From: Mesostigma viride
Taxonomy: Eukaryota; Streptophyta; Mesostigmatophyceae; Mesostigmatales; Mesostigmataceae
Direction: 5' to 3'
Assembly: GCA_009746045.1 (NCBI GenBank)
Contig: RPFO01000065.1
Coordinates: 4,541,785 to 4,605,784 of the forward strand
DNA: 64,000 nt
In this document: positions 24,675 to 34,856 of the stretch, in pieces
Numbering within the stretch: position 1 is the first letter of the stretch
How the letters are laid out: every line of letters begins with the position of its first letter
Notes under the pieces: generated by a model
What the model was told of the DNA's origin: nothing
The model's input: the letters and a program-made list of their open reading frames with translations, nothing else
Database searches by the model: none
Position numbers and translations under genes: made by a program

Positions 24675-27600
24675 CAAGCTGTTCATGGCTTTGATCTCAC
24701 CACACAGGGTCTTTTAATTGTCAATCAGCTGCAGCCTGTAACCTCAGACTCCAAGCCTAAGCAGGCTGAAGAGTTTGTGGAAGGATTGGAAGGGTTCCCT
24801 AGCTTGTACGGTGGTACAAATTACTATCAAATCTGGATAGGAAGTAGCACTTTTGGCAAGTGTACTGACCAGATTAAGGACCTGACCAGGGAGTGCAAGA
24901 AGGCCAATAAGGCCTGGGCACTGTACGTAGCTGAGCTGAAGGAGCTGCTGGAAGACCAACGCAAGAAGGTCGGCATCCATTGGCAGGACAAGTATCAAGG
25001 GTGGGAGGTCAAGGGGGACCTGATCCAGAACTTTCTCAACTATTGTAAGATGGTTGAGGAGGGCAGGGCTCACGGCTTTAATGTCGCTGATAACATAGCC
25101 CTAACCAACTGGCTCAAGGTTTCTGGGCTGGATAAGGCGACACGTGGCTCCTTAAAAGTCATGTGTGCCCCACACTCTACCCTGAAGGCCTACAAGGTCA
25201 TCATTAAACAAGCACTCGAGGCAGAGGAGCTGTTTGAGGGTGGAGTGCCAGCAGTGAAGGCTACCCAGGCAGGCGGGCGTACCCAGGGTGGCTCCAAGAC
25301 GTCTGAGGCTGACCGAAGCCAAGGAGGGCGTAGGGGCAACCATAACAAGCGCAAGGGAGATCATTCACCTGATTCTGACAGGAGGTCACACTCCAAGTCG
25401 GTGTTCAGGCGGGTGGGTGGTCAGCCCAAGCAGGGCAACGCGTCTGACAATGGGGGCAGTGGCCAGGGCAAGTCCAAGATACAATGCTACCTGTGCAAGG
25501 GGTGGGGGCACATCAAGAAGGAGTGTCCCAGCTTCAAGAAGTCCCAGGGCCAGGGCAGCAACAAGAATAACAACAACAACAAGAAGAAGAACAACAACAA
25601 GTCCCAGGCAGGCCAGCCTTCAAAGGGCAGTCAGCAAGAAGACAACAAGGAGCAGTGACTGTCTGAGGCAACCCCTACACACCTTAATTCACCCAAGGGG
25701 GAGGCCAGGTGCTCCAATGCAGATTTTATATCTGGGCAACAAGAGGGTGATCTCCAGGTTCAGTGTGGCCCCAGGTCACCTGGAGAGGTACAGGTTCCTA
25801 TGAAGACGTCCTTGACAGCTGGTGCAGCTGTAAGAATGTCTGACCCCATGCATCCTCGTGCTGGGCACGAGGGTGGACCTCTCATTTTGAGAGAAACCAA
25901 TGTACAACCACAGAGGGGTGTGAAGGCCTCTGGTGGTATGCATGTGGTCCCTGCTGGCGGTCCAGGTGTTGGGCATGAGCAGGGTGACTCAGGCTCTGAG
26001 TCAGAACAGGATGGAAGTCAGCATGGTGATGCTGGACAACCTGACAGCACAGTCCTGACTGTGCCAGGGACTGCTTCCTCTGTGTACCAGGAGTTGGGTG
26101 CCCGAATCCACAACATGTTTGGGCATGCCACTTCTCTGTCAAACAACTTTGCCTTCCGTATGGGCAGGGCACCCCTTCTTAAGGCGTGTCAGCAAGCTGC
26201 CTCACGGTGTAAGTGCCAGTTGTCCTCCAACAAGCCCAGGAAATCACATGCCAAAGCTCTACCTCAGAGCATTGGTGATCTGCAGTGTGATATCCAACAC
26301 ATCAGGGGCATGCAACTGTTGGTGTGCGTGGACAGGTACACGAAATACAAGGTGCTGGAGCATTTACCTTCTATGAAGAACAGGTACTTGCTGGCTGCCC
26401 TGCAGAATGTAAGAGCCAAGTTTCCTACCACAAGGATCCAGGTGGACATGCAGTTTCAGCATCTCAAGGGTGATCCTACCCTTCCTGAGTTGCTGGTTAC
26501 ACCTAGGGAGGCTCATGGGCAGCAGGGTGCTATCGAGAGGGCAATCCAGGAGGTCAAGAAATTGATCATCTCTGAAGACTGGGTACCCTTGTCTGCACCT
26601 GCACTTGTCAGGAGTGCATGGCTGAGGAACGTGGAGCAGCAGCTGAACAGCAGGGTTAACTTCTACTATGATGGAGTTGCTGTCAGCCCAATGGGTCCAT
26701 ATCATGGCCTGTGCCCACCACATGTGCTGGAGGGCTGGAAACATGCTGCACATGTCACCTTTGCCAAGCTGAGGGAGAAGGACCGGGGTTGGAAGATGCT
26801 GGAGCCACAAGTGGGTCAGAAGGTCCTAGCTTGGAAGGAACCTAGCCTTTATGGCAAACGTGGTAGCTGGAGTCCTGGGGTGGTTACCCAGGTTGATGAA
26901 GCTAGCCACGCATGCTTGGTCAGCATGGAGGACGAACCAAAGCATGTGCACCGGCTGAGTTGGTCATATGTCAAGCCTAACCTGATGAATGAGGGCAGTC
27001 AGGCACAAGGCTCACAGGATCTGCAGGATTTTCAGGTCCCAGGTGACATCACTGACGCAACGACCACATCTGTTGCAGGGGAATCTGTCAGCCCTGGCCA
27101 GGTTGCAGAGGTACTTGTTGAACAGGCTGCAAGGTCAACAGCTGGGGAGTCAACTGTCAAGCCCAAGGCACTAACCAAGCCCAGGGGGACAAGTTTGGCT
27201 GGATTGATTGGGGCTCTACAAAGGGCCAAGAAGCAGCCCAAGGTAGCCAAGCTCAGGTGGCATGGCAATCTGGGGCTGGACACTGCCTTAGAGGTAGACA
27301 CTAATTCTCAGGCTTCCATCATTGGGACCAGGGCTGCAGCAGGGTACAGCATGTCTGAACCCAGCTATCAGTTTGTGTCTGACTTCAGTGGCGGGGTACA
27401 CGTGAAGGTACTGGGTGAGGTATTCATTCCTATCCTTGGACAGGACACTGCTTTTTGTGTCTTGGAGGGCTATCAAGGACCTGCTCTTCTGGGGCAGAAT
27501 TTCCTATGCCAGGATGGAGTAGTGATCACGTCCTCTCTCCTGACTAAGGAAGGGGCTGGTCAGGTCCCACTGATTAATTTCAGGACCACTCACCTATCAC

Positions 27601-28362
27601 GTGCAGTAACCAGGTCGGTTAAGCGTGTGCAAGTGTGCCAGGGGCAGGAGCCCTTGGTTGATGACCTCATATTGCCAGCTGCTAGTCATCCAAGCAGTTT
27701 GGGCATTGGTCCTCACTCACTTGCTGGACACAGCCCTATCAACTACCAAGGCCTGGTGAAGCTCATGTCCTCTCCCATTATGTGTCCCCAGGTCACACTG
27801 GGTTTGATTAAATCTGGGGAGGACTGGATCTCCAAGAAATGCGTGGAACCTGTCAATGACCTGCCTCCTGCACGACGTCTACTCAAGCTCAAGTTTGTCA
27901 TCAAGATGAAGGAGGTGGACGGGGTCAAGGTACCACATGTCAGGCCAGTGCTGAATGAGTTCAAGGGTACTGGTGAGTGCACTGCTGAGGAGTTGTATAC
28001 CCCTGGCATGTTGCATGATACTTGGAGGCTGCTGCTGTGTGTATTTCTAGGCCTTCTCAACAAGGGCTTGGACTATGGCTCAGTGGTGGTAGACTTCAAG
28101 AGGGCATTTCTAGAGGGGGATGCAGATGTGGCACAGGAAAAGTGGGAGGGCAAGACGCCTTTCTATGTTAGGGTGCCTGCTGTATGGAAAAGGGACATCC
28201 ACACAGAGTTCCTTAAAATCCTCAAGGGCCTGGAGGGCCTGAGGTCAAGTCCAATAATCTGGAGGGAGACTCTCAACCGTTTCCTGAAGGAACATTGCAA
28301 CTTGAAGGTCTCTCCTGTAGACCCCTGTCTGTTTCTGGGGCAATGGGAAGGCCTGCCAGTGT

Positions 28363-28420
28363 ATGCTTCGCTGCACGGGGATATTATATCCACCTGTCAT
28401 ATGCTTCGCTGCACGGGGAT
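28363..28420 (+). repeat. Duplicated 20-bp junction of element 4
   Basis: ATGCTTCGCTGCACGGGGAT from element 1 pol occurs at 28363-28382 and 28401-28420. The 18 bp between contain ATTATATCCACC, the start of the element 4 LTR in inverted position. Confidence 0.8.
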
Positions 28421-29228
28421 ACCTTGGATTGGGAGAGGAGACTAATGGGTTTTACACAATGCCTTGTGCTTGGCCTTGCTACCCACACACCTTGCAGGTG
28501 CTGAAAGAAAGAGAGGTTGAAGACAATTTACGTGGAAGAATAAATGGCTTTATTAGAATATAATAGTTGGAGAAGAGCTTGAATGGAGGTTGAATGGAGG
28601 TACCTGCCCTTAGGGGGCAGTTTACTTTTATACCTTTTAGGCTAGGAAGGATGACATCAGCAATGACATCATCACAGAAGCTTGTAGAAACATCCTAGCA
28701 TATTCCTAGCATATTCCCAGCATATTCTCAGTATATTCCAGGAATATTCCTGGCATATTCTTAGAACATTCCTAGAACGTTCTAGACATGATCCAATGAG
28801 CTGGCATAATAGCTAGATGCCAAGTGTCTACGTAATAATGTGCCACATAACATAATTAATAAAGTGACACATCTCTTCTCCTTGGAGTGACAAGTGTCAT
28901 GCAATGAGTCTACCCACTTGTCATCATGTAAGTCATAACATGTGTCATCATGAGCTTTCAACACTTGTCAGCTCATGGACCAAACACTTGTCCAATAGGC
29001 CATAGCACCACTTGTCAATCAAATACGTGATGCTACTAGGCTGACTCAGGTTACAAGTCATCCATGTCCAAGTATAGGACTATGGCACATGAATATTGAT
29101 CAGCTCATTGAGCCCGATTCATCTAGCTTATCATAGCTATCAAATTCCCAGTCCATATGGAATAAATCCAACAAGAAATAAATCAGGCTGGGATATATTG
29201 TGGCCAGGTGGATATAATATCCCTAACA
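28421..29228 (-). repeat. 3' LTR of element 4
   Basis: On the minus strand it begins TGTTAGGGATATTATATCC, the usual form of a copia LTR start, immediately after a purine tract AAGGGGGG. It is about 808 bp. The end adjoining element 1 has lost or changed its last three bases compared with the other LTR. Confidence 0.8.
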
Positions 29229-30381
29229 CCCCCCTTAGCCACATGGGCACAATGCAAAAGATGTCTGGGTAGGTGGAATCTCAACACCCCCCTTAGTCAC
29301 ATGCTCGTAGCATGCCGTCCAGTTGCTAGCATGGTGCAACTGAAAATGAAGATACCGTCCTCGTGAAACGCTTGAAGCTCCAACATGCGGTCATGAGCCG
29401 CACTACCGCCACTGATCCCCCCCCGGCGACGCGAATGAGTGTCCAACCATAGCAGCAACGCACTAGCTGCCCATCAATCCTGGATGGCTGTTACCCAACC
29501 CTTGGTTGGAAAAAGTGCTCTAGATGCTACATTCCCCCCTCACTCAAAGCGGCTGCCCATGGACACAATAGGGGCACACAGTCCCACACATATAATACGG
29601 CAACACATGCCAACAAAGAAAGTCCCTATGAGCTAACCCAAACGGTATAGAGGTAGGGTAACGGCAACAACACGTGCTGTACACACACGGAGCAACATAA
29701 CATACGCCATCTCACAAAATAAATGACACCAACATCACGTTTTACGCCAAATAAACGGGGTGAGCAAACAAACATATTGGCAACAAATGCCACACAAACA
29801 AGGTACAATACAACCTTCAACACAAGACACAGTGGCCATAACAGATAAACACGCTTCATAGCAAAGAAAACAGGACGTGCAAAACATTACCGCCACAAAG
29901 GCGAACACAGGTAACGATTTCTTCGTCACGATTCACAAATCAATGCCCGAGAGTAAACATTACGTCCGACATTACAGGCTATGCCGACATGCACAGCCGA
30001 ATTCGACACAAAGGACGTAAATATTTGCATACAAGCAATGCTCTCAGCACAAAACAAAATAACACACGCGTCACAGGCACTTAACTTACGAAAACAAGTC
30101 GTAGATCACGACGATATAACGGCGCTTCACTACGCCGCAGACTAGTGCCACAAATAGCGTGCAAAAACTCTGGATATACACTCCAGGTACGTAGAAAACG
30201 TCTCGTGGGAACAATCCAATAATGCGTGGGCCATTGCCACTGAACGCATGGCAAAATAAACACATAATTGCTGGAAGAACACAAAGAAAGAACCAGAGAA
30301 CGCAGGCTTACGGCGCCTCACAAATTCCAGCAAACACGACACAAAAGTCGACATACAAGTTCATTTCCCACAGACAAAACA
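29229..30381. other. Element 4 non-coding interior
   Basis: AT- and CA-rich sequence between the 3' LTR and the gag-protease frame. No domain is seen in any frame. The integrase, RT and RNase H expected here in an autonomous element are missing. Confidence 0.5.
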
Positions 30382-32064
30382 TTAGGGCAACCTTGAGAAG
30401 TGGGGTCTGTGCATCCTGGGCGACAATTTCCAAGGGTCGTTGCAGCTAGCGCAATTGCAAATGCCATGGCCTGGCCGAACACCGTCAACTGACCGACGTG
30501 ATGCCTTGGCAGCATTTTGCAGTCGACTTGACCGTTGGTGCTTGACCGCACTTTGGCTGACAGGTCGCTGTCCACGTCGTTGTCGGCTCGCTCGAGGCCT
30601 CGCGCCAGCACCGGACTTGGCAGTCCAGGACTTGGAAAAATTTTGCAGCTTGGTCGATTTCGCCCTTGCGCCACGAATTTGTTCCCCCTCAGTTAGGCTG
30701 GCAGCGTTCATGCGCCGCGCCTTTGGTCTGGTCGCCGGACTTTGGTTACTAGCACCAGTATCACCTGGTATGCTGGCGGCGACAACGCGCTCCGCCTGCA
30801 CTGGGCTGTTCTGGACCGCAGTTTCTGGAAGTACTTCAGCGTCTGACACGGACTTCTCCATTGCGCTGGAAACTTCTCGAATTGGCGTGAACTTCCACTG
30901 GGCCGGCGCAGAGTATATAAAGCCACGCAGTGTGCGAGTAATGCCCAGTAGGCCGCCCCCGATCCCGCATACACGGGCAAGCATGGCCAGTATGACCGTT
31001 AGGCCCACGGCCAGCCACTCCGCCGCGTGTCCCGAGGCACGTGAGATGCTGCGCTCGCTGCTCGCCATTTTCTGCCCTTGACAGGCAGCGTCGTTCTTGA
31101 AGCTCGTCGCCGACGATTTCAGCTCTGGGATGGCGTCCATCGCTGCGTCCGCACCGTGCGCGGGCAAAAAGTAGGTGTTGTTCCTCGTCCCGATGCTGCA
31201 GTGCCTGCTGTCCAGCACAGCAACCCGCTGGGCGAGGTCGACGTTGTGGCCATCCTTGACGAGCTGGCCGACAGATAAAAGTCGGGTGCTCAGCCTGGGA
31301 ACGAGCAGCGCGTTTTGGAGGTGCACGTCTGCCTCCTGGCCCGGCAGCTTCAGCTTGACAGTCCCGATGGCTGTCGCCTTCAGTTTGCCGCCTGAGCCGG
31401 CGATTTCCCTGTTGTGAGGGTGCAGGCACACGAAATCCGACGGGCATGGCGTCATGTGACAGCTCGCTGCAGAATCCAGCACCCAGCTGGTCGGTGCTTT
31501 CTTTTCATACTGCGTGAGTGCAGCAGCATCCGACGGCGATGGCGACTCGGCGATGGTGGCGAAGACGAAGCCGGACCGCTCCGCAGCCTCCTCGGTGATA
31601 CGCGCCTCGCTGGCACCTGGTGAGTGCTCCTTTCTCGCTTGGTTCCGTCGCGTTGCCTTGTTCTTGCGTTCTTGCTTCAGCTCCGGATGCTTCTCCCAGC
31701 ACTGGGTGTCCACGTGCCCGGCCTTCTTGCAGTAATTGCACCGCCTCTTTCCTCCACTTTTCTTCGTAGTAGTGTGGAAAACCTGGCCGTTAGGGGAGCC
31801 CTCCTTCTTTGCTTGAGCAGAACGCCTTCCGTGCAGTAGCTCCTCCGCCTCCAGCAGCGCAGTCTTGACCTCCTTTAGCGAATCCTCCTCTCCAGTTAGG
31901 ACCTTGACCAGGTCACAATAGGCCGATGCTAAGGCCTTCAACACAGCCTTGATTTCTTCCCATTTCCTCAGAGACCGCCCATCAAACGTTGTGATGGACT
32001 TGCTTGTTGCCCGGAATTGCTTGTAGCACGCTTCCTTGGTAGCCATGGTGTCTTCAGTCGCCAA
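30382..32064 (-). CDS. Gag-protease of element 4 with a novel C-terminal region
   Basis: 560 residues. Residues 1-95 are a shortened copia Gag. C109-X2-C-X4-H-X4-C122 is the zinc knuckle. WVLDSAASCHMT (D197) is a canonical copia protease active site, with the pre-integrase region to about 310. The reading frame then leaves known copia sequence: residues 350-375 are a strongly hydrophobic stretch ending in GIGGGLLG that could span a membrane, followed by about 180 Ser/Arg/Ala-rich residues. Such a protein could still process Gag but not copy RNA. The C-terminal part may be captured host sequence or the product of a deletion that joined out-of-family DNA. Confidence 0.7.
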   Translation of the reverse strand: MATEDTMATKEACYKQFRATSKSITTFDGRSLRKWEEIKAVLKALASAYCDLVKVLTGEEDSLKEVKTALLEAEELLHGRRSAQAKKEGSPNGQVFHTTTKKSGGKRRCNYCKKAGHVDTQCWEKHPELKQERKNKATRRNQARKEHSPGASEARITEEAAERSGFVFATIAESPSPSDAAALTQYEKKAPTSWVLDSAASCHMTPCPSDFVCLHPHNREIAGSGGKLKATAIGTVKLKLPGQEADVHLQNALLVPRLSTRLLSVGQLVKDGHNVDLAQRVAVLDSRHCSIGTRNNTYFLPAHGADAAMDAIPELKSSATSFKNDAACQGQKMASSERSISRASGHAAEWLAVGLTVILAMLARVCGIGGGLLGITRTLRGFIYSAPAQWKFTPIREVSSAMEKSVSDAEVLPETAVQNSPVQAERVVAASIPGDTGASNQSPATRPKARRMNAASLTEGEQIRGARAKSTKLQNFSKSWTAKSGAGARPRASRQRRGQRPVSQSAVKHQRSSRLQNAAKASRRSVDGVRPGHGICNCASCNDPWKLSPRMHRPHFSRLP

Positions 32065-32119
32065 TGGAACTGGATGTCTCTGGGTTCACAGTGGTCTTCT
32101 TGTTCCTCAGTAACAAACC

Positions 32120-32130
32120 TCCGATACCAT
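32120..32130 (-). other. Primer-binding site of element 4
   Basis: Minus strand TGGTATCGGAG directly after the 5' LTR matches the tRNA-iMet primer site usual in plant and algal copia elements (TGGTATCAGAG) with one change. Confidence 0.7.
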
Positions 32131-32382
32131 GTTTGGATTGGGAGAGGAGACTAATGGGTTTTACACAATGCCTTGTGCTTGGCCTTGCTACCCACACACC
32201 TTGCAGGTGCTGAAAGAAAGAGAGGTTGAAGACAATTTACGTGGAAGAATAAATGGCTTTATTAGAATATAATAGTTGGAGAAGAGCTTGAATGGAGGTT
32301 GAATGGAGGTACCTGCCCTTAGGGGGCAGTTTACTTTTATACCTTTTAGGCTAGGAAGGATGACATCAGCAATGACATCATC
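32131..32382 (-). repeat. Truncated 5' LTR of element 4
   Basis: 252 bp, matching the R-U5 side of the complete LTR. The U3 side (about 555 bp) is absent, and the sequence passes directly into element 1 pol through ATCCCCGTCGC. Confidence 0.8.
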
Positions 32383-33289
32383 CCCGTCGCTACATCTGAT
32401 AGCTCCCACGTCGTGGCTTAAGGAGCTGATCTCCATCATTAAGTCCAAGTTTCCTCTGGGTAGGGAGCAATGGCAGGTGGAGAATGAGCCTCTGCTGTTT
32501 GTGGGCATGGAGGCCACACTGGTGAAGAAGGGGGGGGAGTGGCGTATGCTGCTGGTGGGGGGCAATGATTATCAAGAGACCCTCATTAGCAAGCTTCCTC
32601 CAACCATCACACAGGCACTGTGTCCCATGGTGAGGGGCATGGTTGCTTGGGTGGCAGGCATTTCCAGGCCAGATCTTATGGTCATAGCCAGGTTGCCTGA
32701 TGACATGCTGGTGGAGCTAGGGTCTGCCAAGGTGGCTGATCAGGTCAGGGCTTCATCTGGCATTCTGTTGTCTGCAGTGGATTTATCACAACCCATTTGC
32801 ATGGAGCTGTATGTGGATAGCTCAATGGACAGCAGGCAGGTCTCCAAGGTCAGGGGCAGGGCTGCAGGGCTCTTTGTGCTCAGACAGGAAGGCCTGGGGA
32901 GTTTGGTGAGCTGGTTTAGTCGCCTGCACAAACGGGTGGCTGTCAGCAGTGATGTGGCAGAATGCAGGGCTATTTGTGAAGGCATTCACACAAGCCTTTA
33001 TCTGAAGGAGTTGCTTCATCAGATGACTTCTAACACTCCTTGGCCACTTCAGGTTACCACTCTTCTAAAAACAGACTCCATGGGGATGGTGCAGTTTGTG
33101 CACAGGCAGATGGCCAGAAGTAGGGACTTGGATTATCTCCTTCTTAAGGAATTGTCCTCCTTGGCCAATATTGAGCATATCCCTGGGGTTGACAATCCTG
33201 CTGATGCTTTGACCAAGCTAGTGCAGAAGGCAGCAGTGCAATACAAGGTTCTTCAGTCTCTGATGGACCCATCTCAGCAAGCTGTCTAA

Positions 33290-34239
33290 GCTGGGGCCTG
33301 GTTATAGGGCATTGGAGAGCAGATTGTGTGGTAGTGTCAGCATTGTGACTGGCATAATACCTGTATCTTAGTCTGTACTAAGGCTCATGGACCATGGTAC
33401 ACTCACTCTGATTTTAATCAGGTACAGCCAGGTTTTGGCTGGGGTTCATGCTGTTGACTACACAAGGTTGACAGGTCCATTACAGACCATGTATTCTATT
33501 TTAAAAGAAATGTATATTTGTACATACTTCTCACAATGGTCTGGGAACCTTTATTCTGGGGTTTATAGGGCGGGGTTCGATTCCCTGGTATTATGTTTCT
33601 ACAAGCTGGCCTGTTCAGGTGTTTGCCTGTTCAGACTTCCCTAGTTCCCCAGGGCAGGATTTAATTGTTGCCTATGTGTTTTCATTTTGTCATTTGTTTG
33701 CTGTGGCAGTTTACCATCTGGCAAGTAGACGGGCGCCGTAAGACGGGCGCCAATAGACCCCTGTTGAGAGAATGACAGGCAAACTATTGTAATACGCCTT
33801 ACTTTGTCAAGTGGTATTTTAATTGTCATGGATTTATTGTACTTATATTGAATATGTACTGGGTTTTATGGGATTAGTATCTGGGATTAATGTAACTCAC
33901 CGCCAGAAGGTCATTGTACTGGAGGCTCTACCGAGGTGATGGGATTAATTCCTGGAGAAGACCTCATAGAATTAACCTGTATGTATTTAATTTTGTGTGC
34001 TTCTAATATCTGGTGGTACTCTGTAATGCCACTTCCATAGGTTTTTATCCATTTCTCATGGAATGGTTTTCCCTGTGGCAGATCTGTTTCTTTTCCAGTT
34101 CCTTAAAAGAAAGGGCTGGGGGAATGGCATTGGCCATTAAAGACATCTGTTCAAGCTTCAAGCTGGAGTGAAGGACATTTCAAGCTACTTCAAGGGTCCC
34201 TGGCAGGGGATGTAATCCCTAAAGAAAAGAAGGGATTGG
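33290..34239 (+). other. 3' untranslated region of element 1
   Basis: Non-coding 950 bp conserved in element 2. It includes the T-arm motif (33571-33587) and ends in the purine tract AAAGAAAAGAAGGGATTGG (34221-34239), the plus-strand primer directly before the LTR. Confidence 0.75.
33571..33587 (+). other. tRNA T-arm-like motif in element 1 3' UTR
   Basis: CGGGGTTCGATTCCCTG: five-pair stem (one G-T) around the loop TTCGATT. No matching acceptor stem, D-arm or anticodon arm was found around it. Confidence 0.75.
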
Positions 34240-34856
34240 AGTTAACGTAAAGGATTTACGTTAGATGGATAGAGATTGTTACGCTCTTTCCAGCGGCACC
34301 TTGAACGCCTCATTTGGTTAAGGAACGTAAAAGTTATGACGTTTCCTAGGCTGTGCCGACAGTACCCGGCGCGCCACTGTGGGCGCGTACGGACACAGGA
34401 TGTACAAGTGTCACTTTGATAGTCCGCAGGACGTTGACAGGACTTGTACAGGACTTGATGGTCAATTGATAGGTAGGCGTGCTGTAGCGCGCCAGGACCT
34501 ATGAGACAATTGATGCTGACTAGTGTACGGATAGGTCCACAGGACTAGCCGTATGGACAATTGATAGATCTGCGCGCCAAAGGCGTGTCAGAGTCTGTGT
34601 AATCAATTGATTGACAGTTCAGCTGTGACAGTGCAGCTGAATACTTGGACGCGTCCCTAGCAAGCTATATGAGTGACTTGGTCACACCGGGACGCTAGTT
34701 CTTGCGTGCACGTTCTCTTGGCACTGCGACCCTGTCGTCTGTGCTGCGTGCAGTCTTGGAAGTGACGTGACTTACGTCTGTGTTTCCTTGTTATTAATAA
34801 AGGCAACTTCCTGCAAGAACCATGGCGGAATTCGTGGCATTCTCACCCTCACAACT
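34240..34856 (+). repeat. 3' LTR of element 1
   Basis: 617 bp, the same as the 5' LTR as far as I could compare, followed by CATGA at 34857-34861. Confidence 0.9.

Larger units (their letters stand above)
16501..25658 (+). pseudogene. gag of element 1, split by element 3
   Basis: The first 46 codons (16501-16640) start MAEGRRSKG. Codon 47 is cut by element 3, and the frame resumes at 24680 after the duplicated CAAGC, continuing to the TGA at 25656-25658. Without the insertion the gene encodes about 370 residues: a helical capsid-like region, a basic Gly/Arg-rich linker and one CCHC zinc knuckle (CYLCKGWGHIKKEC), then an Asn/Lys/Gln-rich tail. The TGA is followed by CTG and by 47 open codons in the same frame leading into pol, so readthrough would give Gag-Pol. 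It is disrupted only by the nested element. Confidence 0.8.
28421..32382 (-). mobile_element. Element 4: non-autonomous copia-type LTR element in element 1 RT
   Basis: About 4.0 kb on the minus strand. The 3' LTR (28421-29228) is complete. The 5' LTR (32131-32382) keeps only the last 252 bp. It has a canonical primer site and purine tract but encodes only Gag and protease. It interrupts the RT active-site codons of element 1. No simple target duplication is present; the left junction is rearranged. Confidence 0.8.
25800..33289 (+). pseudogene. pol of element 1, split by element 4
   Basis: First ATG of the pol frame at 25800; the frame is open from 25659. Domains by residue: degenerate integrase zinc region (H..H..CQQAASRCKC, about 104-140), integrase core with D164, D216 and E246, C-terminal integrase domain about 350-393, retropepsin-like domain with VDTNSQ at 499-504 and LLGQNFL at 563-569, and RT with VVVDFKRAF (D765). 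Element 4 breaks the frame in the RT active site just after LHGD (near 28382). RNase H follows at 32390-33289 with YVDSS, AECRAICEG, TDSMG and NPADALTKL. Element 2 carries the undisrupted form of the same region. Confidence 0.85.
14979..34856 (+). mobile_element. LTR retrotransposon element 1 (copia-like, nested host)
   Basis: Bounded by 617-bp LTRs, apparently identical, and by the 5-bp target duplication CATGA (14974-14978 and 34857-34861) within the satellite. Order: LTR, ORF1, gag, in-frame TGA, pol, 3' untranslated region with tRNA T-arm motif, purine tract, LTR. Once element 3 (in gag) and element 4 (in pol) are removed it is about 7.8 kb. Coding parts are otherwise open, so it was probably intact when it was hit. 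The near-identity of the LTRs implies a recent insertion. Confidence 0.9.

Noticed and set aside
28378-28396. Short match to the LTR start of element 4, considered as a solo LTR
   Set aside because: Only about 19 bp, within a rearranged junction; better explained as part of an aberrant insertion.
33560-33600. Complete tRNA gene around the T-arm motif
   Set aside because: No acceptor stem, D-arm or anticodon arm could be built on either side in any of the three elements.
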